In this document: positions 8,669 through 17,184 of the stretch, piece after piece
Layout: each line of letters opens with the position of its first letter
How positions within the stretch are numbered: position 1 is the stretch's first letter
Assembly: GCF_042610495.1 (NCBI RefSeq)
Contig: NZ_JBHGAP010000007.1
Coordinates: forward strand, 147,758-211,757
Length of the DNA: 64,000 nt
Direction of reading: 5' to 3'
From: RU20A sp042610495
GTDB lineage: Bacteria > Pseudomonadota > Alphaproteobacteria > Rhizobiales > Rhizobiaceae
Position numbers and translations under genes: made by a program
The notes under the pieces: model-generated
Seen by the model: only the letters and a program-made list of their open reading frames with translations
Database searches by the model: none
Told to the model about the DNA's origin: nothing

Positions 8669-9471
8669 GCGGCGACAGCTTCGTCACGGCAGATGGCGTA
8701 CGGCTGCATGTGGATGCGGCGGGCGAGGGACCGGTGGTGGTCTTTCAGCACGGGCTCTGCGGCGATTGTGGCCAGACGTCAGAGGCGTTTCCGGCTGATG
8801 CCGGGTGGCGCCGGGTAACCGTCGAGGCGCGCGGGCACGGGCGGTCGGAAGCGGGCGATGTCGGCCGCTTTTCAATTGCGACATTTGCGGCCGATGTTGC
8901 CGCTGTCATCGAAGAGCGGATCGGCGCTCCGGTGGTGGTCGGTGGCATTTCCATGGGCGCGGCGATCGCGCTGCATCTTGCCGTTCACCGTCCCGATCTC
9001 GTGCGCGGCCTCGTGCTGGCGCGTCCGGCCTGGGTGACGGCGGCGGGGCCGGAGAACATGGCGCCGAATGCCGAGGTCGGCGACCTCCTGAAGCGCCTGC
9101 CACCGGAAGAGGCAAGCGCCGCATTTCTCGAAGGGGAGACGGGTCGCCGGCTGGCCGACGAAGCGCCGGACAATCTCGCCTCGCTGACCGGCTTCTTCTC
9201 GCGCCAGCCGATCGCGGTGACGGCGGCGCTTCTCACCGCCATTTCCGCCGATGGCCCCGGTGTCAGCGAGGCCGATCTGGCGCGCATCGTCGTGCCGACG
9301 CTTGTCATCGGCCATGGCCGTGACGTCATCCATCCGCTCGGCCATGCCGGGGCTCTGGCCGCGCTCATTCCCGGTGCGCGCCTTGTCGAGATCACGCCGA
9401 AGGCGGCCAGCCGCGCGCAGTATGTCTCCGATTTCCATTCCGCTCTTTCCGCTTTCCTCAGGGAGTTCTGA
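8665..9471 (+). CDS. alpha/beta hydrolase
   Basis: 268 residues with the alpha/beta hydrolase core: the HG oxyanion turn (FQHGLCGD, about residue 29) and the nucleophile elbow GISMG at 94-98 (Ser96). The conserved ARGHGRS strand-turn is near residue 55, and a late GHGRDVIHPLGHA segment supplies acid/His candidates. It overlaps the upstream isomerase gene by ATGA and precedes the epimerase gene by 3 bases, so it belongs to the same operon. It may be an esterase or lactonase for a sugar derivative. Confidence 0.85.
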   Translation: MSGDSFVTADGVRLHVDAAGEGPVVVFQHGLCGDCGQTSEAFPADAGWRRVTVEARGHGRSEAGDVGRFSIATFAADVAAVIEERIGAPVVVGGISMGAAIALHLAVHRPDLVRGLVLARPAWVTAAGPENMAPNAEVGDLLKRLPPEEASAAFLEGETGRRLADEAPDNLASLTGFFSRQPIAVTAALLTAISADGPGVSEADLARIVVPTLVIGHGRDVIHPLGHAGALAALIPGARLVEITPKAASRAQYVSDFHSALSAFLREF

Positions 9472-9474
9472 CCC

Positions 9475-10176
9475 ATGCCCACCCCTTCGAAAACCTGGCT
9501 CGATGACCTGCCGCGCGACCGGCTGATCGCCGAATTCTCGACATGGTCCGCCAATCTCATGGGGCTTGCCGATGATCTCGGCCGTGTCGAGCGCCATGTC
9601 GATGTGCTGCATGTCGATGTGGCCGACGGTCACTTCGCGCCGGCCATGCTGTTCTTCCCCGATCTCGTTGCCGGCATCCGCAAGGTGTCGGCCAAGCCGA
9701 TCCACGTGCATCTGATGGTCGCCGATGCGGTCGTGCTCTCGCAGATCGAGCAGTTTGCCGATGCCGGGGCCGACCTCATCAGCCTGCATGTCGAAAACGA
9801 AAGCGTGGCGGATGCCGCCCTTGACCTCATCGAAAAGCGCGGTCTCGTTGCCGGCATGGTGCTGCGGGTCGAGACGCCGGTGGAGCGCATTCGCCCCTAT
9901 GTGAAGCGGCTCGGCTTCGTAACGCTGCTCGGCACGGCCATCGGCGTGAAGGGCCAGGGACTCGACGAAAAGGCCGGCGACCGGCTGAAGGAAGCGGCTG
10001 CCATCATCGCCGGAAGTGGTGCGACGCATCGCATCGTGCTGGCTGCCGATGGCGGCATCCGGGAGCACACCGTTCCCCTGCTGCGCGCCGCCGGAGCCGA
10101 GACGGTGGTGCTCGGCTCGCTTGCCTTCAATGCGCCGTCGCTCGATGAGCGCATGGCCTGGCTGCACGCGCTGTAA
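9475..10176 (+). CDS. ribulose-phosphate 3-epimerase family protein (AlsE-like)
   Basis: 233 residues, one TIM barrel. The metal and catalytic signature H46-V-D48-V-A-D51-G-H53 corresponds to the HxDVMDGHF motif of ribulose-5-phosphate and allulose-6-phosphate 3-epimerases. HVHLMV and LAADGGI supply the second histidine and second aspartate. It has about 20 extra N-terminal residues compared with Rpe. Lying directly before a ROK kinase, it matches the alsE-alsK arrangement of allose catabolism, so a ketohexose 6-phosphate substrate is plausible. The housekeeping rpe is expected elsewhere. Confidence 0.85.
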   Translation: MPTPSKTWLDDLPRDRLIAEFSTWSANLMGLADDLGRVERHVDVLHVDVADGHFAPAMLFFPDLVAGIRKVSAKPIHVHLMVADAVVLSQIEQFADAGADLISLHVENESVADAALDLIEKRGLVAGMVLRVETPVERIRPYVKRLGFVTLLGTAIGVKGQGLDEKAGDRLKEAAAIIAGSGATHRIVLAADGGIREHTVPLLRAAGAETVVLGSLAFNAPSLDERMAWLHAL

Positions 10177-10191
10177 GCCGGAGCGCCCGGC

Positions 10192-11145
10192 ATGACGCGC
10201 CTCGCCATCGGTGTGGATCTCGGCGGAACGCAGGTTCGCGCTGCCCTCGTGGAGGAGGGCGGTGCGATTGTCGCGCGCGCCGAAACGGATACCGATGCCA
10301 TGGCGGGCCCGCAGGCCGTCCTCGCACAGATCGAGGCGCTGGCCCATGGACTGGCCGGGACGGTCGATCCGGCCCGCATCGTCGGTGTCGGCGTCTCGAC
10401 GCCGGGGCCAGTGGATACGCTGACCGGTGTCGCGTCGGACATTCCGACGCTGGCCGGTTTTGCGGGATTTCCGCTGCTGGCGGAACTGCGCAAGCGGTTC
10501 GGGCAGCCCGTCAGCCTCGAGAATGACGGGATCGCGGCGGCGATCGGCGAATGGCAGTTTGGCGCCGGGCAGTCACTGGATCATATCGTCTACGTGACGG
10601 TAAGCACAGGCATTGGCGGCGGCGTGATTTCGGACAAGCGCGTGGTGCGCGGGCGAAAGGGCATGGCGGGGCATGTCGGCCACATGGTGCTGGAGCCCTG
10701 CGGTGCGGCCTGTCCCTGCGGCGGACTTGGGTGCTTCGAAGCTTACGCTTCAGGAACCGCACTGGCACGGCGCGGACGGGCGGCAGCGGCGGCCCATCCG
10801 GGCAGCTTTTCGGGCATGGCCTGCGAGGCGGTGGATGGCCGCGCGATCTTTGCGGCGGACCGGGCCGGGGATCCGGTGGCGGTGCGGCTGGTCGATGAGC
10901 AGGCCGAATGGCTGGGGCGCGGCTTCGTCAACCTGCTGCACGTCTACAGCCCGGACATCATCGTCATGGGTGGAGGGATCGCCCAGGAATTCGATCGGCT
11001 GCGGCCGGGCATCGAGGCGTATATTGCGCAGCATGCCATGCCGGCCTTTCGCGATGTGCCGGTTCTGCGCGCCGCGCTCGGCGCCAATTCCGGTCTCGTG
11101 GGCTCGGCGGCGCTGGCCTTTCTCGACCGTTCACAAGGTAAGTAA
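10192..11145 (+). CDS. ROK family sugar kinase
   Basis: 317 residues. The ATP-binding GVDLGGTQ is at 7-14, the catalytic Asp is in LENDG (D112), and the ROK zinc site combines H161/H164 with C174-P-C176-GGLG-C181. There is no N-terminal DNA-binding domain, so it is a kinase rather than a NagC/Mlc-type repressor. It probably phosphorylates a hexose at O6 (glucokinase, allokinase or ManNAc-kinase type). Its position after the epimerase suggests that the product feeds that enzyme. Confidence 0.9.
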   Translation: MTRLAIGVDLGGTQVRAALVEEGGAIVARAETDTDAMAGPQAVLAQIEALAHGLAGTVDPARIVGVGVSTPGPVDTLTGVASDIPTLAGFAGFPLLAELRKRFGQPVSLENDGIAAAIGEWQFGAGQSLDHIVYVTVSTGIGGGVISDKRVVRGRKGMAGHVGHMVLEPCGAACPCGGLGCFEAYASGTALARRGRAAAAAHPGSFSGMACEAVDGRAIFAADRAGDPVAVRLVDEQAEWLGRGFVNLLHVYSPDIIVMGGGIAQEFDRLRPGIEAYIAQHAMPAFRDVPVLRAALGANSGLVGSAALAFLDRSQGK

Positions 11146-11180
11146 TTGCGCACATAGATTGCGCAGGACAGGAGACGACC

Positions 11181-11603
11181 ATGCTCACCATCAAGCGGCT
11201 CAGCCTTGCCGATGCCGGCATCATTCTGGCCGGCGCCCGCGCGAAGGCGGACGAGATCGGCGTTCCCATGTGCATCGCGGTGACGGATGAATCCGGCCAG
11301 CTGATTGCCTTCGAGCGCATGGATGGCGGCAAGGTGACGAGCACGATCATCGCGCAGGACAAGGCCTATACGGCGGCGGGCGCCAAGCGCACGACGGAAA
11401 GCTACGGCGAGGTCAGCCAGCCGGGCAAGCCGGCCTATGGCATCAACAGCGCCATCGGCGGCCGGCTGATGGTGGTGGGCGGAGGCATTCCGGTCTTGGT
11501 GGACGGGCAGGTGGTCGGCGCGGTCGGCGTCAGCTCCGGCACGCCGGCCCAGGACAGCGCATGCGCTCAGGCCGGCATCGACGCGCTTCTTGCCACGCTC
11601 TGA
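11181..11603 (+). CDS. GlcG/HbpS family heme-binding-like protein
   Basis: 140 residues covering one complete GlcG/HbpS domain (PF03928): repeated VTDESGQLIAF-type strands, then GGGIPVLVDGQVVGAVGVSSG. Members bind heme or small cofactors, or occur as uncharacterised partners of dehydrogenases in carbon-source operons. There is no signal peptide. It is the last gene of the rightward operon and ends 7 bases before the convergent epimerase gene. Confidence 0.85.
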   Translation: MLTIKRLSLADAGIILAGARAKADEIGVPMCIAVTDESGQLIAFERMDGGKVTSTIIAQDKAYTAAGAKRTTESYGEVSQPGKPAYGINSAIGGRLMVVGGGIPVLVDGQVVGAVGVSSGTPAQDSACAQAGIDALLATL

Positions 11604-11610
11604 GTGACGC

Positions 11611-12612
11611 CTACAAAACCTGGAAGCCGTGGCGCAGCGGGTCGGCATCGTCCACGAAGATGGTGTTGTGGCCGATGATGCGCGCCCAGCCGGCAACGCT
11701 CGGGCGGATGCCGTCGTGATCGCCGATGCGGGCTGCCGTTTCCGGCCGGCAGTCGAAGAGCGTGCCGATGATGCTTTCATGCACGAAGTCCTCGCCGATG
11801 GCGAGGCGTCCCCGCGCGACGAGTTGCGCCATGCGGGCAGACGAGCCGGTGCCGCAGGGCGAGCGGTCGATGGCCTTGTCGCCGTAGAAGACGGCGTTGC
11901 GGGCCGTGGCGCGCGGATCGCGTGGCCGGTCGCACCACATGACGTGGCTGACGCCGGAAATGCGGTTGTCCTGCGGGTGCACCGGTGCCAGCTTCTCCTG
12001 CGCGGCCTTGCGCACCAGGGGGCTCAGTCGCTGGATTTCCGAGGCCGGCATGCCGTCCAGACCGTCCCAGTTCTCCTGCGGCTCTACGATCGCATAGTAG
12101 TTGCCGCCATAGCTGAGGTCTATGGTGATGCGGCCGAGCGTTGGCACGTCGAGCTCCACGTCGCGGGCATGCAGGTAGCTTGCGACGTTGAAGAGGCGAA
12201 CCTGATCGACGCGGTCGCCGTCCATGCGATATTCTATGTCGACCTTGCCGGCCGGCGCCTCGATGGAAAGGCGGCCCGGCTCGCGCGGGGTCACCAGACC
12301 CTCTTCGATCGCTACCGTCACCGTTCCAATCGTGCCGTGGCCGCACATGGGCAGGCAGCCGCTGACCTCAATGAAGAGAACGCCGATGTCGCAATCTTCG
12401 CGTGACGCGGGGTAGAGGATGGAGCCCGACATGACGTCGTGGCCGCGCGGTTCGAACATCAGGGCGCGGCGCACCCAGTCATGGTCGCGAAGAAAGATCT
12501 GGCGCTTCTCAGCCATCGAAACCGGCGGCAGCGCCGGCCCGCCGCCGGCCACCACGCGCACGGGATTGCCGCAGGTGTGGGCATCGATGCAGAAGAAGGA
12601 TTTGCGGGCCAT
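11611..12612 (-). CDS. 4-hydroxyproline 2-epimerase (proline racemase family)
   Basis: 333 residues. Both catalytic cysteines are present, C90 in PMCGHGTIG and C253 in SPCGTGSSA. This fits proline racemase or 4-hydroxyproline epimerase and argues against trans-3-hydroxyproline dehydratase, where the first Cys is replaced by Ser or Thr. The reaction interconverts trans-4-hydroxy-L-proline and cis-4-hydroxy-D-proline. The ATG at 12612 was preferred over 12627 because GGA lies at a better distance. No other hydroxyproline catabolism genes (D-amino-acid oxidase, deaminase, dihydrodipicolinate-synthase-like) are nearby. Confidence 0.88.
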   Translation of the reverse strand: MARKSFFCIDAHTCGNPVRVVAGGGPALPPVSMAEKRQIFLRDHDWVRRALMFEPRGHDVMSGSILYPASREDCDIGVLFIEVSGCLPMCGHGTIGTVTVAIEEGLVTPREPGRLSIEAPAGKVDIEYRMDGDRVDQVRLFNVASYLHARDVELDVPTLGRITIDLSYGGNYYAIVEPQENWDGLDGMPASEIQRLSPLVRKAAQEKLAPVHPQDNRISGVSHVMWCDRPRDPRATARNAVFYGDKAIDRSPCGTGSSARMAQLVARGRLAIGEDFVHESIIGTLFDCRPETAARIGDHDGIRPSVAGWARIIGHNTIFVDDADPLRHGFQVL

Positions 12613-12707
12613 GGCGGGTTCCAGCATTCAGTTCAATTGACGAGGCCTTGCAAAGGTCTGCCGCCTTTGATGGAAAGGCAAGGGCCCCCAAAGGCAAGAG
12701 TGGCACG

Positions 12708-13388
12708 TCACACGGACCAAACACGGGCTTCAGTGACAATGACGACTGCGCAGAGGATAATCGTGGTGATCGAGACGGCGAAGGCGATCGAGACATAGAG
12801 AAAAGCCCTGAGCCAACCGAGCCCCGCATCACGGCGAAACCAGCCGATCTGCACCGCGCCATACCAGAGAAGTGACAGTGCACCGAGCGCGAGACCCGCA
12901 GGCGTTGCGGTTTGTCCGCCCAATCGCAGCAGGTTGATGCCCGTGCTGATGCCGAGCGCGAATGGGGCCGCGACATAGCCCTGGCTGTAGAACGGGGAGC
13001 GAAGGGTTTCCCGGTTCAGCGTGACCCGCCGGGCGAGCATCAGTGTCACCGCCATGGCCAGGGGAAAGATGCTGAAGAGGAGCGCCCGCAGGATCAGCAG
13101 ATTGGAGTCCGCTTCCAGCAGGCGGGGAAGGTTCGGCTGTGAGAGCCGTTCCAATAGCGCGAGTTCGACACCGTGGGAAATCAACAGCGTGATAAGGAGA
13201 AACAGGGGAGGGCTCAGCATGTCCGCAAAGCGGTCTTCAGGCCGGTCGTCCAGCTCGCGATCGGCATAGTTCATCATGCGGAAGGGTTGTGTTGCCGCTC
13301 TCCACAAGGTGAGCGGGTAGAAGACCAGCCAGGACGTGACTTCATAGAGCAGTTCCTCGAAGGATTTCAGAAGTCGCATGAAATCCAT
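12708..13388 (-). CDS. integral membrane protein of unknown function
   Basis: 226 residues. After a short amphipathic start (MDFMRLLKSFEELLYEV) come a first hydrophobic stretch near 17-32 and four or five clear membrane segments, the last ending close to the C-terminus. A charged ADRELDDRPEDRF loop precedes the second segment. The ATG at 13388 was chosen because upstream codons resemble non-coding sequence. No family is recognised with confidence; similar rhizobial proteins are usually labelled permease or hypothetical. Confidence 0.65.
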   Translation of the reverse strand: MDFMRLLKSFEELLYEVTSWLVFYPLTLWRAATQPFRMMNYADRELDDRPEDRFADMLSPPLFLLITLLISHGVELALLERLSQPNLPRLLEADSNLLILRALLFSIFPLAMAVTLMLARRVTLNRETLRSPFYSQGYVAAPFALGISTGINLLRLGGQTATPAGLALGALSLLWYGAVQIGWFRRDAGLGWLRAFLYVSIAFAVSITTIILCAVVIVTEARVWSV

Positions 13389-13493
13389 TGTGTGCCCCGT
13401 CTCTGTTCGGCCATCGCTTACCATTCCGCGCCGAGTCTTGCGACAGATGCTGCCGGTCGGCAAGCTGCGCAGCCCTGCCGGGCCGCGCAAGGC

Positions 13494-13526
13494 AAAGAAA
13501 AAGCCGGTCCGCGGGGGCAGACCGGC
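13494..13526 (-). terminator. rho-independent terminator for the 78-aa gene
   Basis: On the minus strand, GCCGGTC (13526-13520) pairs with GACCGGC (13509-13503) across a 10-base loop and is followed by a T-run ending in CTTT. It lies about 48 bases downstream of the stop at 13574 and separates that gene from the membrane protein gene. Confidence 0.8.
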
Positions 13527-13573
13527 AAGTTGGCTGAACAAGTGGTAGATGTCTGAAGAAATGAGGGCGGTGG

Positions 13574-13810
13574 TCAGTGGCCGGCAGTCGATCCGCCGAT
13601 CGACTGCGTCATGTCACGTGCCTCGGCATTGCGCTGGGCGGCGCGCTCGCCATAGCCCCAGTTGCGCTCGGCAAACCGGTGGGCGAGACGTTCGGCCTCG
13701 GCGCTTGTGGCGACATCGCGCAAGACCTTGCTGCGCGGACCGCACTGAAGAAGTGCCGTCCGGCTGGCAGGATCGTACTGCACGTTGAGATGGTGCTGCG
13801 GCATGTTCAT
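13574..13810 (-). CDS. small conserved hypothetical protein, probable general-stress gene
   Basis: 78 residues, hydrophilic, no membrane segment or cysteine pair. It has a central block PRSKVLRDVATSAEAERLAH and a basic/aromatic AERNWGYGERA segment. GGGAGGAAACC ends 3 bases before the ATG and fixes the start; a longer frame upstream has no such support. A perfect EcfG-type promoter lies upstream and a strong terminator downstream, so it is a monocistronic unit. The family is not recognised. Confidence 0.75.
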   Translation of the reverse strand: MNMPQHHLNVQYDPASRTALLQCGPRSKVLRDVATSAEAERLAHRFAERNWGYGERAAQRNAEARDMTQSIGGSTAGH

Positions 13811-13847
13811 GATGGTTTCCTCCCACGCGTCTTCATTTCTACGCATG

Positions 13848-13872
13848 AACGCGCTGACTGCGGTAAGGTTCC
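13848..13872 (-). promoter_or_regulatory. EcfG (RpoE2) general-stress promoter for the 78-aa gene
   Basis: On the minus strand, GGAAC (13872-13868), a 16-base spacer and CGTT (13851-13848) match the alphaproteobacterial EcfG consensus exactly. The predicted transcript would start about 30 bases before the ATG at 13810. Confidence 0.7.
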
Positions 13873-13914
13873 ACCGCATTTTGCATTTCTTGCCGTTGCG
13901 TCTTGCTGCACTGC

Positions 13915-13939
13915 GGAACCTTCCGGGCCTTTGCACGTT
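13915..13939 (+). promoter_or_regulatory. EcfG (RpoE2) general-stress promoter for glgX
   Basis: GGAAC at 13915-13919, a 16-base spacer and CGTT at 13936-13939 match the EcfG consensus exactly. The promoter points toward glgX, about 110 bases upstream of its ATG, and is back-to-back with the promoter of the 78-aa gene. Confidence 0.7.
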
Positions 13940-14049
13940 GATGTCGGCAAGGACGCCGGGGTTCCGTCACAAATCGTTTCGTCACAGGGATGTGCGGCGC
14001 CATTCCCCGGCTTCTATCCTTTTGATTATCAAAGAAGCGGTGGACCCGA

Positions 14050-16143
14050 ATGACCTTCTCCTTCTCGACCCTTGATTTCGTGAAGCCCGAACTGGGTGCC
14101 GAGTTTACCGGCGATGGTGTGCATTTCGCGGTGTTCTCCGCCCATGCGGAGCAGGTCGATCTCTGCCTTTTTTCGGCCGATGGCCAGGAGGAAATCGCCC
14201 GTATGCCGCTGCCGCACCGCGAAGGTGACATCTGGTCGGGCTATGTTCCCGGCCTGAAGCCCGGCCAGCTCTATGGCTACCGGGTGCATGGCCCCTACGA
14301 CCCACAGAACGGCCATCGCTTCAACCCCAACAAGCTGCTGCTCGACCCCTATGCCAAGCAGATCGCGGGCGAGGTCAAATGGGACAACGCGCTTTACGGC
14401 TACACGATCGGCCACGAGGCGGAGGACCTTTCCTTCGACGAACGCGACAGCGCGCCCTTCATGGTCAAGGGCGTGGTGCAGGATCCAGCCTTCGACTGGG
14501 ATGGCGATCAGGCCATTCGTCGCCAGTGGCATGACACGATCATCTATGAGGCGCATGTGCGCGGCATGACGATGACGCATCCGCATGTGCCCGACGAGCT
14601 GCGCGGCACCTTTCTCGGCATGTGCAGCGATCCCATCATCGAGCACCTGACGAAGCTTGGTATTACCGCCGTCGAGGTCCTGCCGATCCACTATTTCATC
14701 GATGACCGCTACCTGGTGGAGAAGGATCTCCGGAACTACTGGGGTTATCAGTCGCTCGGCTTCTTCGCGCCGCAGCCGCGGTTCCTCTCCGGCAACAAGA
14801 TCACCGAATTCAAGACGATGGTGAAGCGGTTCCACGCCGCCGGTATCGAGGTGATCCTCGACGTCGTGTACAACCACACGGCCGAAGGCTCCGAGCGCGG
14901 ACCGACCTTGTCCTTCCGCGGTCTCGACAATCTGAGCTACTACCGCTTGTCTCCGGATGATCCACGCCACGCCTACGACACGACGGGCACCGGCAACACG
15001 CTCAACGTCTCCAACCCCTTCGTGCTGCGCATGGTGCTGGACAGCCTGCGCTACTGGGTCGGCGTCATGCATGTCGACGGCTTCCGCTTCGACCTTGCCA
15101 GCACGCTCGGCCGCACCCGTCACATCGAATTCGATCGCGACGGCGCCTTCTTCGACGCCATTCGCCAGGATCCGATCCTTGCCGGCGTGAAGCTGATCGC
15201 CGAGCCATGGGATGTCGGCGACGGCGGCTACCAAGTCGGTGGCTTCCCGCATCCTTTCCGCGAGTGGAACGACAAGTACCGCGACGACGTACGCCGCTAC
15301 TGGAAGGCCGATGGCAGCATGGTGCCGAGCCTTGCGGAGCGCCTGACGGGATCGGCTAGGCAGTTCAACCATTCCGATCGCGGGGCCTCCACGTCGGTCA
15401 ACCTGCTCAGTGCCCATGACGGCTTCACGCTGATGGACACGGTTTCCTTCAACGACAAGCACAATGATGCGAACGGGGAAGAGAACCGGGACGGCCATTC
15501 CGACAATCATTCCGACAACATGGGTGCGGAAGGCGCGACCGAGGATGCCGGCATCAATGCGGCCCGCGAACGCCGCCGTCGCAACATGATGGCGACGCTG
15601 CTGCTGAGCCAGGGCGTGCCGATGATTCTCGGCGGCGACGAACTTGGCAACAGCCAGGGTGGCAACAACAATGCCTATTGCCAGGACAACGAGATCGGCT
15701 GGACCGACTGGAGCGGCCTCGGCACGCCGTTCTACGATTTCTGCTGCAAGATGGTGGAGTTCCGCAAGGCGCATGAGGCGCTGCGCCCGGTCCGCTTCCT
15801 GAGCGGCGATGCCGAGGGCGGTCCGGTGCAGATCGCCTGGTATCGCGAGGATGGCGAGCCAATGGGCGAAGGCGAATGGAACGATCCGGAGCGCAGGTCC
15901 GTTATGGTCTACATCGCGCGGCCGGCCGACGCTGCGCTCGGCGAGGAGGGCATCGTGGACCAGTTGCTCATGGTCTTCAACGCCGGTGATCAACGTGACT
16001 ATGCCCTGCCGCAGCCGAACGGCGTGACGGGCTGGAAGCGCGTTCTGGATGTCGGCGGCGACGAACCCTTCGAGACCGCCGATGCCACGGCGCCGATCAT
16101 CGTGCCGGGCGCATCCATCATGGCCTTCGTGCCCAAGGACTAG
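14050..16143 (+). CDS. glgX: glycogen debranching enzyme GlgX
   Basis: 697 residues, somewhat longer than the E. coli enzyme. An N-terminal CBM48 (about 12-110) is followed by a GH13 barrel. The nucleophile is D348 in DGFRFDLA, the acid/base E385 in IAEPWD, and the third Asp D457 in AHDGFTL. It hydrolyses alpha-1,6 branches of phosphorylase-limited glycogen, releasing maltotetraose-type chains. The topoisomerase gene starts 14 bases after its stop, so they are probably co-transcribed. The nearby glgA lies on the other strand, and no glgB, glgC or glgP is in the window, suggesting a separate accessory glycogen set. Confidence 0.95.
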   Translation: MTFSFSTLDFVKPELGAEFTGDGVHFAVFSAHAEQVDLCLFSADGQEEIARMPLPHREGDIWSGYVPGLKPGQLYGYRVHGPYDPQNGHRFNPNKLLLDPYAKQIAGEVKWDNALYGYTIGHEAEDLSFDERDSAPFMVKGVVQDPAFDWDGDQAIRRQWHDTIIYEAHVRGMTMTHPHVPDELRGTFLGMCSDPIIEHLTKLGITAVEVLPIHYFIDDRYLVEKDLRNYWGYQSLGFFAPQPRFLSGNKITEFKTMVKRFHAAGIEVILDVVYNHTAEGSERGPTLSFRGLDNLSYYRLSPDDPRHAYDTTGTGNTLNVSNPFVLRMVLDSLRYWVGVMHVDGFRFDLASTLGRTRHIEFDRDGAFFDAIRQDPILAGVKLIAEPWDVGDGGYQVGGFPHPFREWNDKYRDDVRRYWKADGSMVPSLAERLTGSARQFNHSDRGASTSVNLLSAHDGFTLMDTVSFNDKHNDANGEENRDGHSDNHSDNMGAEGATEDAGINAARERRRRNMMATLLLSQGVPMILGGDELGNSQGGNNNAYCQDNEIGWTDWSGLGTPFYDFCCKMVEFRKAHEALRPVRFLSGDAEGGPVQIAWYREDGEPMGEGEWNDPERRSVMVYIARPADAALGEEGIVDQLLMVFNAGDQRDYALPQPNGVTGWKRVLDVGGDEPFETADATAPIIVPGASIMAFVPKD

Positions 16144-16157
16144 GAGACTTCGCAGGC

Positions 16158-17165
16158 ATGAAAACGACGGTGGCGGATGGTCTGGTTTACGTCAGTGACA
16201 CCGAACCCGGCATCCGCCGCCTTCGTCGAGGCAAGAATTTTTCCTACCGCCTGCCCGATGGCAAGACGGTCACCGACCCTGACCTGAAGAAGCGCATCCT
16301 CTCGCTCGGGCTGCCGCCGGCCTACGAGAATGTCTGGATCTGCCTCGACGAGCGCGGTCATCTGCAGGCAACAGGCCTCGATGCCCGCGGCCGCAAGCAG
16401 TATCGCTATCACCGCGACTGGCAGGCCGCGCGCAGCCTCGACAAGTTCGGTCAGCTGGTCGCGTTTGGCGAGGTATTGCCGGGCCTTCGGCGTCGCGTGC
16501 GCACGCTGCTTGAGGGGGAGCCGGGACGGATCGAGACGACGCTCGCCGCGCTTCTCACCCTTCTCGATGAAGAGCACCTGCGGGTGGGCAATGCGGCCTA
16601 TGCCGCGGAAAACCGGACCTACGGCGCGACGACACTGCTCAAGAAGCACCTGCGGCTTGGCGAAGGCTTTGTGGGCCTGAGCTTCGTCGCAAAGGGCGGC
16701 AAACGCGTGCGGCGCATCCTCAAGAATCCGCGGCTTCACCGCCTTCTCGAAGCCACCGCCGATCTTCCCGGACGGCATCTGTTCGTCTGGCGGGACGAAG
16801 AAGGCGGCGTGCACCCGGTCGATTCGGGGCGGCTCAACACCTTCCTCAACGAACAGACCGGGCTCGACGTGTCCGCCAAGACATTTCGCACCTGGGGCGG
16901 CAGTGTCGCGGCCTTTTCGGAAGCACGGCGGATCATCGCGACGGGCGAGCGGCCGAGCGTGAAGGCGATCAGCGAGGCGGCGGCGGAGGCGCTGCACAAC
17001 ACGCCGGCGATCAGCCGCTCCAGCTACATTCACCCCGGCATCCTGGCGCTTGCCGACCGATCGGCCTTCGATGACAAGGTGGCGGAGACGGTGCTGAAGG
17101 CGAGGACACGCGGCGACCTGCGGGCCGACGAGGGTCGGATGCTGCATTTTCTCGCGAGCGCATAA
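16158..17165 (+). CDS. DNA topoisomerase IB (poxvirus type)
   Basis: 335 residues, the normal size for bacterial type IB topoisomerases. The active-site tyrosine is Y290 in SRSSYIHPGIL. Other catalytic residues probably include R142 (LRVGN), a lysine of the KGGK loop near 179-182, and R244 (FRTWGG). The enzyme nicks and reseals one strand to relax supercoils without ATP. It follows glgX by 14 bases and would be driven by the glgX stress promoter. Such genes are common in stress-related loci of alphaproteobacteria. Confidence 0.93.
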   Translation: MKTTVADGLVYVSDTEPGIRRLRRGKNFSYRLPDGKTVTDPDLKKRILSLGLPPAYENVWICLDERGHLQATGLDARGRKQYRYHRDWQAARSLDKFGQLVAFGEVLPGLRRRVRTLLEGEPGRIETTLAALLTLLDEEHLRVGNAAYAAENRTYGATTLLKKHLRLGEGFVGLSFVAKGGKRVRRILKNPRLHRLLEATADLPGRHLFVWRDEEGGVHPVDSGRLNTFLNEQTGLDVSAKTFRTWGGSVAAFSEARRIIATGERPSVKAISEAAAEALHNTPAISRSSYIHPGILALADRSAFDDKVAETVLKARTRGDLRADEGRMLHFLASA

Positions 17166-17184
17166 GAGCACAAGCTGCGGGGCT

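Noticed and set aside
14029..15993. A 654-codon frame antisense to glgX.
   Set aside because: glgX has all catalytic residues in order on the plus strand; the antisense frame has no ribosome site or recognisable domain.
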